Below are positions 8,531 to 17,439 of a stretch of DNA of 64,000 nt, piece after piece. A program made the position numbers and the translations under genes. The notes below the pieces were generated by a model, which searched no databases, had not been told where the DNA came from, and saw only the letters and a list, made by a program, of their open reading frames with translations. Origin of the DNA: an uncultured Prevotellaceae bacterium (lineage in GTDB: Bacteria > Bacteroidota > Bacteroidia > Bacteroidales > Bacteroidaceae); NCBI GenBank assembly GCA_900314755.1, contig OMWH01000015.1:1-64000 (forward strand), given 5' to 3'. Position 1 is the stretch's first letter; each line of letters begins with the position of its first letter.

Positions 8531-9763
8531 CTACAGTTTTCCCTGTTCACCTAAATAAGAGTCCTTGAAGCCGAGGAAATATAGCACGCCGTCCAGTCCG
8601 ATGGTGTTGATGCTCTGCTCTGCGTTGGCAATGACACGTGGCTTGGCATGGAAGGCGATGCCCAGTCCTGCCTCACTGATCATGGGCAGGTCGTTAGCAC
8701 CGTCACCTACGGCAATGGTCTGGGCGAGGTTGACTTTCTCCACCTGTGCGATGAGCTTCAGCAATTCCGCCTTCCGGTGTCCGTCGACAATCTCTCCCAC
8801 ATAATGTCCAGTCAGTTTGCCGTCCTCGCCAATCTCCAGTTCGTTGGCATAGACATAGTCGATGCCGTATTTGCGCTGCAGATACTCCCCGAAATAGGTG
8901 AATCCACCACTGAGGATGGCAATCTTGTAGCCGCAGGTCTTCAGGATGGACATCAGTCGGTCGACACCCTCTGTGATGGGTAAGTGCTCGGCGATGTCCT
9001 TCATGACACTCACGTCCAGTCCTTTCAATAGTGCCACTCTGCGGGTAAAGCTCTCTTTGAAGTCTATCTCACCACGCATGGCACTCTCGGTGATGGCACG
9101 TACCTCGGCACCCACACCATTCCGTTCTGCCAGTTCGTCAATACACTCCGTCTGTATCAGTGTGGAGTCCATATCAAAACAGATGAGGCGGCGCATGCGC
9201 CGGAACATGTCGTCACGCTGGAACGAGAAGTCGATGCCCATCTCTGCGGACAATTTCATGAGTTTCGACTGCATCTCCTGCCTGTTGACGGGTTCACCAC
9301 GGAGGGAGAACTGGATGCAGGCACGTGTGTGCTTGTCGAGTTGCTTGATGCTCTTACGCCCGGTCAGACGCAGGATGGAGTCAATGTTCAGTCCCTGATC
9401 GGCGATGATACGTGTGGCAGCCTCTATCTGACGCGCCTCCAGCTGCCGTCCCATCACCATGAGGATATAGCGGTTCTTGCCCTGATGCCCCACCCAGTCT
9501 TCGTACTCGTCATCGCTGATGGGCGAGAAGCCGATGTTCACTCCCAGCTCAGTGGCTTTGAACAGCAGTTCCTTCATAGCCAGTCCAGAGTTCATCTCAT
9601 CCATGCGGATAAGGATGCCTAAAGACAGCGTAGAGTGGATGTCCGCCTGTCCGATATCCAATATCTGCGCATCATACTTTGCCAGAATACCCATGACACT
9701 GGCTGTCAGTCCCGGGCGGTCTTGCCCTGTAATGCGGACGAGGATTTGTTCTTCTTTCATCAT
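8531..9763 (-). CDS. serB: Phosphoserine phosphatase with two ACT-like domains
   Basis: A 410-residue protein. Two ACT-type modules fill residues 1-180; the first, ILVRITGQDRPGLTASVMGI, is a clear ligand-binding ACT start. They are followed by a HAD phosphatase domain. HAD motifs: DMDST at 197-201 (nucleophile Asp197), SGGF for motif II, and GDGANDL for the metal site. It makes L-serine from phosphoserine; the ACT part suggests amino-acid feedback. Two ATGs lie in tandem (9763 and 9760). The 5' leader holds six 7-bp repeats (9770-9811) that run directly to the stop codon of the peptidase gene upstream on the same strand. Confidence 0.94.
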   Translation of the reverse strand: MMKEEQILVRITGQDRPGLTASVMGILAKYDAQILDIGQADIHSTLSLGILIRMDEMNSGLAMKELLFKATELGVNIGFSPISDDEYEDWVGHQGKNRYILMVMGRQLEARQIEAATRIIADQGLNIDSILRLTGRKSIKQLDKHTRACIQFSLRGEPVNRQEMQSKLMKLSAEMGIDFSFQRDDMFRRMRRLICFDMDSTLIQTECIDELAERNGVGAEVRAITESAMRGEIDFKESFTRRVALLKGLDVSVMKDIAEHLPITEGVDRLMSILKTCGYKIAILSGGFTYFGEYLQRKYGIDYVYANELEIGEDGKLTGHYVGEIVDGHRKAELLKLIAQVEKVNLAQTIAVGDGANDLPMISEAGLGIAFHAKPRVIANAEQSINTIGLDGVLYFLGFKDSYLGEQGKL

Positions 9764-9769
9764 TTCTAT

Positions 9770-9811
9770 CTCTAAACTCTAAACTCTAAACTCTCAACTC
9801 TCAACTCTCAA
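9770..9811. repeat. 7-bp tandem repeat, 6 units, between S9 peptidase and serB
   Basis: Three CTCTAAA units followed by three CTCTCAA units, exactly filling the space from the peptidase stop codon (9812) to 6 nt before the serB start. The same CTCTCAA unit occurs inside aroB at 19773-19800. Confidence 0.9.
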
Positions 9812-11932
9812 CTACTTAAGGTAGTCCTCAAAATATTGGGTAATACGCTCATGCAGATGGACACTGGTATGTCCCCGCATGTTATGCAGTTCGTTAGGGT
9901 ATACAAAGAAATCAGGTTGTGTACCTGCGTCAATACATGCTTTGAGGAATGACAGACAATGTTGTGGGACGACGGTATTGTCATTATAGCCAGTGATAAT
10001 CTGGAGCTTACCCTTTAGGTTCTTTGCCTTGGAAAGCAAACTGGTCTTCTCATACCCTTCCGGATTCTTCTCTGGTGTGTCCATATACCGCTCACCATAC
10101 ATCACCTCATACCATTTCCAGTCGATGACAGGACCGCCAGCCACTCCCACCTTGAAGACATCAGGATAGTTTGTCATCAGGGAGATGGTCATGAAGCCCC
10201 CGAACGACCAGCCGTGAACACCCAGTCTGTCCATATCGACATAGGGGAGGGTGCGCAGATAGTCGACACCCTTCATCTGGTCCAGCATCTCAACCTGTCC
10301 CAGTTGACGGAAAGTCACCTGCTCAAAATCACGCCCACGGTTCTCGCTTCCTCTGTTGTCGAGGATGAAAAGCACATATCCTTTCTGTGCCATATACGTC
10401 TCCCATGAACGGCTGCTCCAATGCCATGAGGCATCGACGTTATGGGCATGTGGTCCGCCATACACATAGACGACGGTAGGATATTTCTTGGAAGCATCGA
10501 AGTCATAAGGCTTCACCATGCGGTAATAGAGGTCCGTCACGCCATCAGCCGCTTTCAAACTGCCACATTCGAAGATCGGTTGCTGGTAGTCTTTCCATGG
10601 ATCCTCGGCGGTAAATAGTCGTGATGTCTTTCCCGTTCCGGTCTCTATAAAGTCTATGTTGCGGGGTGTGGAGGGATTGCTCCATTTGTCTATGAGGTAG
10701 GTGCCAGAGGCAGAGAGTGTGCCATGGTGAACCCCGTCAGCTTTCACAATCTCCGTCATCTTGCCATTTTTCAGGCTGACACTGTACAGCCACCGGTGGA
10801 GTGGATGATACTTGTTGGCAGCTATGATGACGCTCTTTTGTTTCTCATTGAATCCTAATACATCCAGTACGACATACTCTCCGTCGGTGAGCTGCTTTAA
10901 CAGTTTCCCCTCCTTATTATATAAATAAAGGTGGTTATACCCGTCCCTCTGGCTCTGCATGATAAATTTCTCCTCGTCCCAGGGCAGGAAGAGGATAGGG
11001 TGCAAAGGCTCCACGTATTTCTCGCTGGTCTCCCGATAGAGCTCAGCTGTTTTCTCTCCTGTTGTGGCATTATAGCTGATCAGACGGCAGTCGTTCTGGT
11101 CACGGTTGAGCTCAAACATATAAATAGTCTTGTTGTCCGGACTCCAGGAGATATTGGTGAAATAACGGTCAGTAGGATTGCCCGTTTTCAGATAGACGGT
11201 CTTTTGTGTGTTCATGTTATAGACACCCACGGTTACCTGATGCGAGGTCATTCCCGCCATCGGGTATTTGTCAGGCTCATGAGAGGCGATACGGGTGTCA
11301 ATTGCCACCTGCGGATAGTCCGTTACCATACTTTGGTCCATACGGTAAAAGGCAAGCTGCTGCCCGTCAGGACTCCAGAATGTTCCTTTCTCAATGCCAA
11401 ACTCATTGCGGTGTACAGACTGTCCGTAGACTATTTCCCTGCTTCCGTCAGTAGTCAGCTGATGCACCTGGTCTTGTGCGTCACGGATATAAAGTTGGTA
11501 ATTCTTGACATAGGCGACAGCCCTTGATGCCTTGTGCCAGTCAGCGAAACTCTCCCCCTCACAGCATTGTGACCATACCATTTTTTTCTTTTTCCAGTCG
11601 TAAAGGATGCGTTCCTTGCTGTTCTTGAGCAGGACGACAGTCTCATGGGGGTAGGGGTAGCTGGCATCATAAGCGGAATGGCAGTCATTCCCAATGTCAT
11701 TCAGTGAGAAGAGAGACCTTTGCTGACCATTGCGGTCGACGGTACCACCCTCCTCTGCGTCCAAGTACATCAATTGGTCTCCCCACCATGTATACCAGCG
11801 GTTCTCAGGTTGAAAGCGACGGAAGTTTGTCCCTCCGAAGTTAAGGTCTTCCAGCGTGAAGAGCTTTTTCTGGGCATCCATAGGCAGGCAAGAGAGAATC
11901 AGCAGTACGAGGATAATCTTAGTCTTCATCAT
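9812..11932 (-). CDS. Dipeptidyl peptidase IV-type serine protease (S9)
   Basis: About 706 residues: a signal peptide (MMKTKIILVLLILSCLPMDA), an N-terminal DPPIV-type beta-propeller of about 430 residues, and a C-terminal alpha/beta hydrolase. Catalytic triad: Ser in GWSFGGF, Asp in GYNDNTVV, His in NELHNM near the C-terminus. Such periplasmic or surface exopeptidases release Xaa-Pro di- or tripeptides and feed peptide-fermenting Bacteroidales. The open frame extends upstream to 11983, but I chose 11932 (or 11929). There a tandem ATG is preceded by AGGAGG about 8 nt away and a signal peptide begins; the longer start would mask it. The start lies inside the end of the rlmL-like gene. Confidence 0.9.
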   Translation of the reverse strand: MMKTKIILVLLILSCLPMDAQKKLFTLEDLNFGGTNFRRFQPENRWYTWWGDQLMYLDAEEGGTVDRNGQQRSLFSLNDIGNDCHSAYDASYPYPHETVVLLKNSKERILYDWKKKKMVWSQCCEGESFADWHKASRAVAYVKNYQLYIRDAQDQVHQLTTDGSREIVYGQSVHRNEFGIEKGTFWSPDGQQLAFYRMDQSMVTDYPQVAIDTRIASHEPDKYPMAGMTSHQVTVGVYNMNTQKTVYLKTGNPTDRYFTNISWSPDNKTIYMFELNRDQNDCRLISYNATTGEKTAELYRETSEKYVEPLHPILFLPWDEEKFIMQSQRDGYNHLYLYNKEGKLLKQLTDGEYVVLDVLGFNEKQKSVIIAANKYHPLHRWLYSVSLKNGKMTEIVKADGVHHGTLSASGTYLIDKWSNPSTPRNIDFIETGTGKTSRLFTAEDPWKDYQQPIFECGSLKAADGVTDLYYRMVKPYDFDASKKYPTVVYVYGGPHAHNVDASWHWSSRSWETYMAQKGYVLFILDNRGSENRGRDFEQVTFRQLGQVEMLDQMKGVDYLRTLPYVDMDRLGVHGWSFGGFMTISLMTNYPDVFKVGVAGGPVIDWKWYEVMYGERYMDTPEKNPEGYEKTSLLSKAKNLKGKLQIITGYNDNTVVPQHCLSFLKACIDAGTQPDFFVYPNELHNMRGHTSVHLHERITQYFEDYLK

Positions 11933-13409
11933 GGTCAAACCTCCTCTTCTTGTCGAAATGGCGTCCCTTCCGGTCGAAGTCACGGTTGCCCTTGAAATTC
12001 CTGTTCCCCCTGGAATCCCTAGACCCCCTAGAATCCCTAGAGCTCCTGGAATCCCTAGAACCCCTAGTGTCCCTAGGCTCCCTGGATTCCCTCGGCTCCC
12101 TGGTCTTCTTCTCCAAAGAGCGGAACTTGAAACTGCGGATGTCCGCCTCTTCGTTCTCTTCCTGTTCCTCCAGTCGTTTCTTGAATTCCCGGTTCTGTCT
12201 GAAGCGGCGCTTTTCAGCCATCTGGCGTTTCTCCTCCTCCGTCTTCACAGTTCCCCCTTCCTCACGGAACACACGCATCTTCCCGTCGAACATCTGGTAT
12301 TTCCGGAACTCACACTCCAGGCTGCCGTTATATACAGGAATCTTGATGGACGGTTTCAGTCCAATCTGTTCGAAACACTCTTCGCGGTAACTCAATATCC
12401 AAGCGTCATTGCCCGTAAACTGGTGTTTCAGCCGCTCACCGATCATCTTATAGGTGCCGAGCAAGTCAGGTGTAGAGATACGCTCACCGTAGGGCGGGTT
12501 GGTTACCATGATACTCTTCTCCTTCGGTTGTGTGAAGTCCTTGAAGTCACGCTCCTCCACAGTGATGTCGCTGGTCAGACCGGCAGCACGCACATTCAGG
12601 CGTGCCGTATTCACAGCCTTGATATCCACGTCATAGCCGTAGATATGATGGTGAAACTCCCTTTCCTGTGAGTCGTCATTATAGATGGTGTCAAAAAGGT
12701 CACGGTCGAAATCCTTCCATTTCTCGAAGGCGAACTCCTTGCGGAACAGTCCGGGTGCCATGTTGCGGGCGATGAGAGCCGCCTCAATGAGCAGTGTTCC
12801 ACTGCCACACATCGGGTCGATAAAGTCCGTCTCGCCATGCCATCCCGTCATCAGTATCATACCTGCGGCAAGGACCTCATTCAGCGGAGCCTCCACCGAT
12901 TCCTGACGGTAGCCACGGCGATGCAGTGACTCACCGCTGGAGTCCAGCGATAGCGTACACTTGTCCTCCGCCACATGGATATTCAGGCGGATGTCTGGGT
13001 TGGTGATGGAGATATTCGGACGTTTTCCCGTCTTCTCACGGAACTGGTCGACGATAGCGTCCTTCACTTTATAAGCGACGAACTTAGAGTGACGGAATTC
13101 CTCCGAGAATACTACCGAGTCAACGGCGAAGGTCGTCTCGAGGTCCAGGTATTTCGTCCAGTCCACCGCCTTGACACCCTCGTAGACATCGTCAGCGGAG
13201 AGTGCTTTGAAATGCTTGATAGGTTTAAGGATACGGATGGCGGTATGCAACTGGAAATTGGCGCGGTACATCATTTCCTTGTTACCCATGAAGGACACCA
13301 TACGTCGTCCAATCTGTACGTTCTCTGCGCCCAGTTGCGTCAGCTCTTTCGCCAAAACGGGCTCAAGTCCCATAAAGGTCTTGGCGATAAGTTCAAAATC
13401 TTGTGTCAT
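11919..13409 (-). CDS. rlmL: RlmL-type rRNA guanine-N2 methyltransferase (THUMP domain)
   Basis: A 496-residue protein with an N-terminal THUMP-type RNA-binding region (about 1-160) and a Rossmann methyltransferase. SAM-site sequence FIDPMCGSGTLLIEAALIA and catalytic NPPYGERI are present. By family it methylates a guanine in 23S rRNA (as E. coli RlmL does G2445). The last 80 or so residues are a low-complexity, highly charged Arg/Ser/Asp tail encoded by a 9-bp DNA repeat (12000-12107). This is probably a disordered RNA-binding extension. The gene has a -7 box at 13432-13439 and overlaps the start of the S9 peptidase gene. Confidence 0.9.
   Translation of the reverse strand: MTQDFELIAKTFMGLEPVLAKELTQLGAENVQIGRRMVSFMGNKEMMYRANFQLHTAIRILKPIKHFKALSADDVYEGVKAVDWTKYLDLETTFAVDSVVFSEEFRHSKFVAYKVKDAIVDQFREKTGKRPNISITNPDIRLNIHVAEDKCTLSLDSSGESLHRRGYRQESVEAPLNEVLAAGMILMTGWHGETDFIDPMCGSGTLLIEAALIARNMAPGLFRKEFAFEKWKDFDRDLFDTIYNDDSQEREFHHHIYGYDVDIKAVNTARLNVRAAGLTSDITVEERDFKDFTQPKEKSIMVTNPPYGERISTPDLLGTYKMIGERLKHQFTGNDAWILSYREECFEQIGLKPSIKIPVYNGSLECEFRKYQMFDGKMRVFREEGGTVKTEEEKRQMAEKRRFRQNREFKKRLEEQEENEEADIRSFKFRSLEKKTREPRESREPRDTRGSRDSRSSRDSRGSRDSRGNRNFKGNRDFDRKGRHFDKKRRFDHDED
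12000..12107 (-). repeat. 9-bp tandem repeat, about 12 units, encoding the rlmL tail
   Basis: Plus-strand units follow CCTAGAATC with variants (CCTGGAATC, CCTAGACCC, CCTAGAGCT, CCTAGTGTC and others). On the coding strand each unit is xxx-xxx-AGG, giving R-S/P-x tripeptides such as RDSRGSRDSR. The period preserves frame. AGG is used for nearly every Arg here, unlike the CGT/CGC used elsewhere in the gene. Confidence 0.9.
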
Positions 13410-13431
13410 AATGTTTTATATAAATATGGTG

Positions 13432-13439
13432 CAAAGATA
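13432..13439 (-). promoter_or_regulatory. -7 promoter box of rlmL
   Basis: The minus strand reads TATCTTTG, 22 nt before the rlmL-like start. Confidence 0.65.
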
Positions 13440-13501
13440 CGAATAAGTACGCAAAAAACAAAATTAATTCCATTTTATTTCATTATTCTGAATCTTTTGT
13501 G

Positions 13502-13509
13502 TAATTTTG
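13502..13509 (+). promoter_or_regulatory. -7 promoter box of the sensor kinase gene
   Basis: TAATTTTG, 29 nt before the kinase ATG, divergent from the rlmL promoter. Confidence 0.65.
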
Positions 13510-13538
13510 CCACCAATCCGAAAACAAAACGCATCATC

Positions 13539-14795
13539 ATGCTGAATACGTTGAGCATTCTTTCAATAAATATCAGTTTCCTGCTGAGGGCTGATGTCAT
13601 GGTGTGGGTGATAGGATTACCTGTCATCTTGCTGATGTCGCTGTTCCTGTACTATCAGGTGCGGAAGCATCGGCAATTGAAGGAGGAGTTGGCGCAGCTG
13701 ACCAGTCTGAACCGGCATAGCATAGAGTATGAGCTGGTGCTGAAAGCCATGAAACTGTCTACCTGGCGGTTGGATGTGGCTGATGGCACACTCTTCTATG
13801 AGAGCGACTACCGCGGGAGGGCGGACTCTTTCGTGCCGCAAGCAGGTGCCGGTGTCGTCGGGACCTACGACCTCATTCACGAGGAAGACCGTGAGCGTGT
13901 CAGGGAAGCGCTGACAGGACTGATGACAGGAAAGTATGAAGACTATCACCAGCAGTACCGTGCGCAGGCTTCTCCCGGTTCTCCTTTTTATTGGGAAGAG
14001 ACATTTGCCACTGTCGATAAGCATGACATGGACGGGAATCCCCTGACCATCGTAGGTACCAGTATGCGTATTGACAAGCAGAAGGAGATAGAGCGTGAGC
14101 TGATAGAGGCACGTAACCAGGCAGAGGAGAGCGACCGTCTGAAGTCAGCCTTCCTGGCGAATATCACCCATGAGGTGCGTACCCCGCTGAATGCCATTGT
14201 GGGCTTCAGTGATGTCCTGCCCATGGCGCAGAGTGAGGAGGAGCGTAATGAGCTCATCAAACTCATCAAGCAGAACAATGCTCATCTGCTCCGTCTTTTC
14301 GACGATATGGTGAATATCTCCAAGTTGGAGGCAGGTGCTGATGGTGCTATTGTCAAGGATGACTTTGAGTTGACCCTCATGTTGCGTGAGCTGGTAGATA
14401 AGTATATGACGGTGGCTGCCGACAAAGGGGTGACCATTAAGGTGGATGAGGCAGCTGCGGAGACCATGGTCCATACTGACCGTGACCGTCTGAAAGAGAT
14501 TCTGAACCAATATACGAATAATGCCGTGAAGTTTACGTCTTCCGGAACCGTCACCCTGGGCTATGAAAAGACCCCGAAGACCATCAGGGTATGGGTGCGT
14601 GACACAGGTAAAGGTATTCCTGCCGACAAGTGTAACGACCGCCTCTTTGAGCGTTTCGTGAAGGTCGATGACTTCGTCGCCGGCACCGGACTGGGACTGA
14701 GTATCTGCCGAAGTCTTGCCGAGTCGTTGGACGGTCAGGTGGGTGTGTCCTCCGTCTTCGGAAAAGGCTCCACCTTCTGGGTAGAGATCCCATGA
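13539..14795 (+). CDS. PAS-containing membrane sensor histidine kinase
   Basis: A 418-residue kinase. One N-terminal membrane helix (VMVWVIGLPVILLMSLFLYY) leads into a PAS-like sensor region of about residues 60-190. A HisKA domain follows, with phospho-accepting His in FLANITHEVRTPLNAIVGF, then a HATPase domain with N-box ILNQYTNNAVKFT, G1 DTGKGIP and G2 GTGLGLSI. No receiver domain is present and no response regulator lies alongside, so it is an orphan kinase. I chose ATG 13539 because a -7 box precedes it; upstream in-frame sequence is antisense to rlmL. It ends 4 nt before the DUF5686 gene. The signal is unknown. Confidence 0.9.
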   Translation: MLNTLSILSINISFLLRADVMVWVIGLPVILLMSLFLYYQVRKHRQLKEELAQLTSLNRHSIEYELVLKAMKLSTWRLDVADGTLFYESDYRGRADSFVPQAGAGVVGTYDLIHEEDRERVREALTGLMTGKYEDYHQQYRAQASPGSPFYWEETFATVDKHDMDGNPLTIVGTSMRIDKQKEIERELIEARNQAEESDRLKSAFLANITHEVRTPLNAIVGFSDVLPMAQSEEERNELIKLIKQNNAHLLRLFDDMVNISKLEAGADGAIVKDDFELTLMLRELVDKYMTVAADKGVTIKVDEAAAETMVHTDRDRLKEILNQYTNNAVKFTSSGTVTLGYEKTPKTIRVWVRDTGKGIPADKCNDRLFERFVKVDDFVAGTGLGLSICRSLAESLDGQVGVSSVFGKGSTFWVEIP

Positions 14796-14799
14796 TAAG

Positions 14800-17361
14800 A
14801 TGAACAAGATTAAAAGACTCCACATACTATTGCTGTTCTGGTTCCTGTGCCTGTCTGCTCAGGCACAGTTGCTGTCAGGTGTGGTGACCGATGCGGAGAC
14901 GCGGATGGTCATCCCTTCTGTGACAGTATCATACCGGGGGCATAACGTCGCCGTCGCCTCTGGTATCGACGGTCGTTACGTTATCCAGAAGCATGTCGAG
15001 TGGGCACTGACGTTCAGTGCCGTAGGCTATGTGCCCCAGACCATTATGATTGTTGACCGTACCCCGGTAAAGCTGGATATCCAGTTGAAGCCCGACACCA
15101 AACAGTTGCAGAACGTGACGGTACGCTCAAAGCGTCAGCGCTACAGCCGTAAGAACAACCCCGCTGTCGAACTGATGCGTAAGGTCATTGCGCATAAACA
15201 GCTCACCGACCTTTCCAATAAGGACTACTATCAGTATACCAAATACCAGAAACTGACATTTGCCGGTAATGACATCACCCCCGAGAAACTGCAGCACTCC
15301 GTCTTCCGTAAGAAGAAATGGATATACGACCAGATAGAGACATGTCCTTATAACAACAAACTCATCCTGCCTGTCTCCGTCGACGAGACGGTGACGAAGA
15401 AGTTCTACCGCCGTCATCCTCATGACGAGAAGAATATCATCATGGGACAGAACTCCACGGGAATCGGTGACCTCTTCCAGACGGGTGATATCATGAATAC
15501 GATGCTCAAGGACATCTTTACCGATGTGAATATCTACGATGACCAGGTGCGCCTGCTGCACCGCCCCTTCACGTCACCTATCGGCAGGGGAGCCATCAGC
15601 TTCTACCGTTTCTATATCGAGGACACCCTGCAGATTGAGCGGGACAGTTGTATACACCTGCATTTCCTTCCTAATAACCTGCAGGACTTCGGTTTCCGCG
15701 GTGATATCTATATCCTCAAGGACTCCAGCTATCAGGTGAAGCGGTGCGACATCACCATTCCCCGGCAGAGTGGTGTCAACTTCGTGGAGAACCTGCGTGT
15801 CGTCCAGCAGTTCTCTCAATTGCCGACAGGCGAGTGGGTGCTGACTGTTGACGATATGGTGGTGGAGATGGAGGTACTGAGCTTCCTGCAGAAGATGATT
15901 GTCATCCGCAATACGCGACTGACCGACTATGCCTTCGACCAGCTTGACGACCAGTTGTTCAAGGGAAAACGGAATATCCGGGACTCTGAGGCGTTGTCGC
16001 ATAGCGACCTCTTCTGGGCACGTTACCGGCACATGGACCTGACCAAAGGTGAGGCTTCCATGAAGGACTTCGTCAAGAGCTTCGAGAAGATGAAGGGCTT
16101 CAAGTATGTCATGATAGGACTGAAGGCACTCATCGAGAACTATGTCGAGACAGGCAACCCCTCGAAGGTGGATATCGGTCCCATCAATACGATTATCTCC
16201 AGCAACTATATCGACGGACTGCGTACCCGTCTGAGTGCGCAGACCACCGCCAACCTCAACAAGCACTGGTTCCTGAAGGGCTATGTGGCACGAGGATGGA
16301 AGTCCAATAAGAACTACTACAAGGGTGAGGTGACCTATTCCTTCAACGAGAAGGAGTACCTTCCCAAGGAGTTCCCGCAGCGTAACCTCACTTTCTCGTC
16401 GACCTATGACGTGTGTGCTCCCTCGGATAAGTTCCTGACGACGGATAAGGATAATGTGTTCACCGCCTTCAAATGGAGTAAGGTCGATGCCATGATGTTC
16501 TATAACCGTCAGCAGCTGACCTTCGAGTGGGAGGAGCATTTCGGACTGAAGGCGATGGTCAGTATGAAGACGGAGGCTAATGAGGCGTGTGGAAACCTCC
16601 GCTTCACCCCCTTAAGCGACTATTCGCCCAACTCCCAGCTCCCTTCTCCCTCCGTCAGGATACGGACTACTGAGCTGCATGCCGAAGTGGAATACAGTCC
16701 CGGGGCACTCTATATCAATACCAAGCAACGGCGAAGGAAGGTGAATAGGGAGGCACCCGTCATTACCCTGGGACATACCATGGGTGTCAAGGGCTTCTTG
16801 GGCGGTGAGTATAACTACCAGTACAGTGAGTTGAGTGTCAAGCAGCGTATCTGGCTCAGCAGCTGGGGAAAACTGGATGTCTATGTCAAAGGCGGCGTGC
16901 AGTGGTCACGGGTTCCATATCCGTTGTTATGCATGCCGGAGGCAAACCTCTCGTATATCCTCCATCGGGATATGTACAGCCTGGTCAATAACATGGAGTT
17001 CCTCAACGACCGCTTCGTCTCAGCCATGGTATCATGGGACCTGAATGGTAAGCTCTTCAACCGCATTCCCTTGCTCAAGCGGCTGAAATGGAGGGAGTAT
17101 ATAGGAGTGAAGATGCTGTGGGGAGGACTCTCCGACAAGAATAACCCGTTCCTGGCGCAGAACGCAGGAAGCTCACTGCTGATGGCATTTCCGGGAGACT
17201 CCCATGTCATGGACCCCAAGCGCCCCTATTGGGAGGTGTCGGTGGGCATTCATAACATCTTCCGCTTCCTGCATGTGGAGTATGTGCGCCGCCTGAACTA
17301 CAACGACCTGTCGTCAGCGCATAAGAGCGGACTCCGCATGACGCTCCATTTCACTTTCTGA
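14800..17361 (+). CDS. DUF5686 outer-membrane protein with carboxypeptidase-regulatory-like domain
   Basis: An 853-residue protein with a signal peptide (cleaved near LCLSAQAQ) and an N-terminal beta-sandwich domain. That domain runs from LLSGVVTDAETRMVIPSVTV to LKPDTKQLQNVTVRSKRQRY, as in many Bacteroidetes TonB-linked proteins. A long beta-rich DUF5686 region follows, ending in aromatic residues (LHFTF) typical of outer-membrane barrels. Function is unknown; it is presumed to sit in the outer membrane. It starts 4 nt after the kinase stop and is probably co-transcribed with it, so it may take part in the same envelope response. Confidence 0.85.
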   Translation: MNKIKRLHILLLFWFLCLSAQAQLLSGVVTDAETRMVIPSVTVSYRGHNVAVASGIDGRYVIQKHVEWALTFSAVGYVPQTIMIVDRTPVKLDIQLKPDTKQLQNVTVRSKRQRYSRKNNPAVELMRKVIAHKQLTDLSNKDYYQYTKYQKLTFAGNDITPEKLQHSVFRKKKWIYDQIETCPYNNKLILPVSVDETVTKKFYRRHPHDEKNIIMGQNSTGIGDLFQTGDIMNTMLKDIFTDVNIYDDQVRLLHRPFTSPIGRGAISFYRFYIEDTLQIERDSCIHLHFLPNNLQDFGFRGDIYILKDSSYQVKRCDITIPRQSGVNFVENLRVVQQFSQLPTGEWVLTVDDMVVEMEVLSFLQKMIVIRNTRLTDYAFDQLDDQLFKGKRNIRDSEALSHSDLFWARYRHMDLTKGEASMKDFVKSFEKMKGFKYVMIGLKALIENYVETGNPSKVDIGPINTIISSNYIDGLRTRLSAQTTANLNKHWFLKGYVARGWKSNKNYYKGEVTYSFNEKEYLPKEFPQRNLTFSSTYDVCAPSDKFLTTDKDNVFTAFKWSKVDAMMFYNRQQLTFEWEEHFGLKAMVSMKTEANEACGNLRFTPLSDYSPNSQLPSPSVRIRTTELHAEVEYSPGALYINTKQRRRKVNREAPVITLGHTMGVKGFLGGEYNYQYSELSVKQRIWLSSWGKLDVYVKGGVQWSRVPYPLLCMPEANLSYILHRDMYSLVNNMEFLNDRFVSAMVSWDLNGKLFNRIPLLKRLKWREYIGVKMLWGGLSDKNNPFLAQNAGSSLLMAFPGDSHVMDPKRPYWEVSVGIHNIFRFLHVEYVRRLNYNDLSSAHKSGLRMTLHFTF

Positions 17362-17378
17362 TTTTTTTCTCCGTTCCC

Positions 17379-17408
17379 TGCAACTTTTTCATCGGCAGCC
17401 TCGTCTAA
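17379..17408 (+). promoter_or_regulatory. Candidate ECF-sigma promoter before the GIN protein
   Basis: TGCAACTTT (17379-17387) and CGTCTAA (17402-17408) are spaced as the -35 AAC and -10 CGTC elements of ECF sigma promoters, with 17 nt between AAC and CGTC. No TAnnTTTG box is seen here, unlike most other genes in the window. Confidence 0.5.
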
Positions 17409-17439
17409 CGGGTAGAAACAATTAAAAAGGAATAAGCGT

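Noticed and set aside
11856-12671. A 271-codon Pro-rich open frame on the plus strand across the rlmL tail
   Set aside because: It is the antisense of the 9-bp repeat that encodes the Arg/Ser tail of rlmL. Period 9 keeps all frames open. The rlmL frame has clear THUMP/methyltransferase motifs, while this one has none.
12975-13538. In-frame upstream extension of the sensor kinase
   Set aside because: The extension is antisense to rlmL and crosses both promoters. The -7 box at 13502 and the membrane helix after 13539 support the shorter protein.
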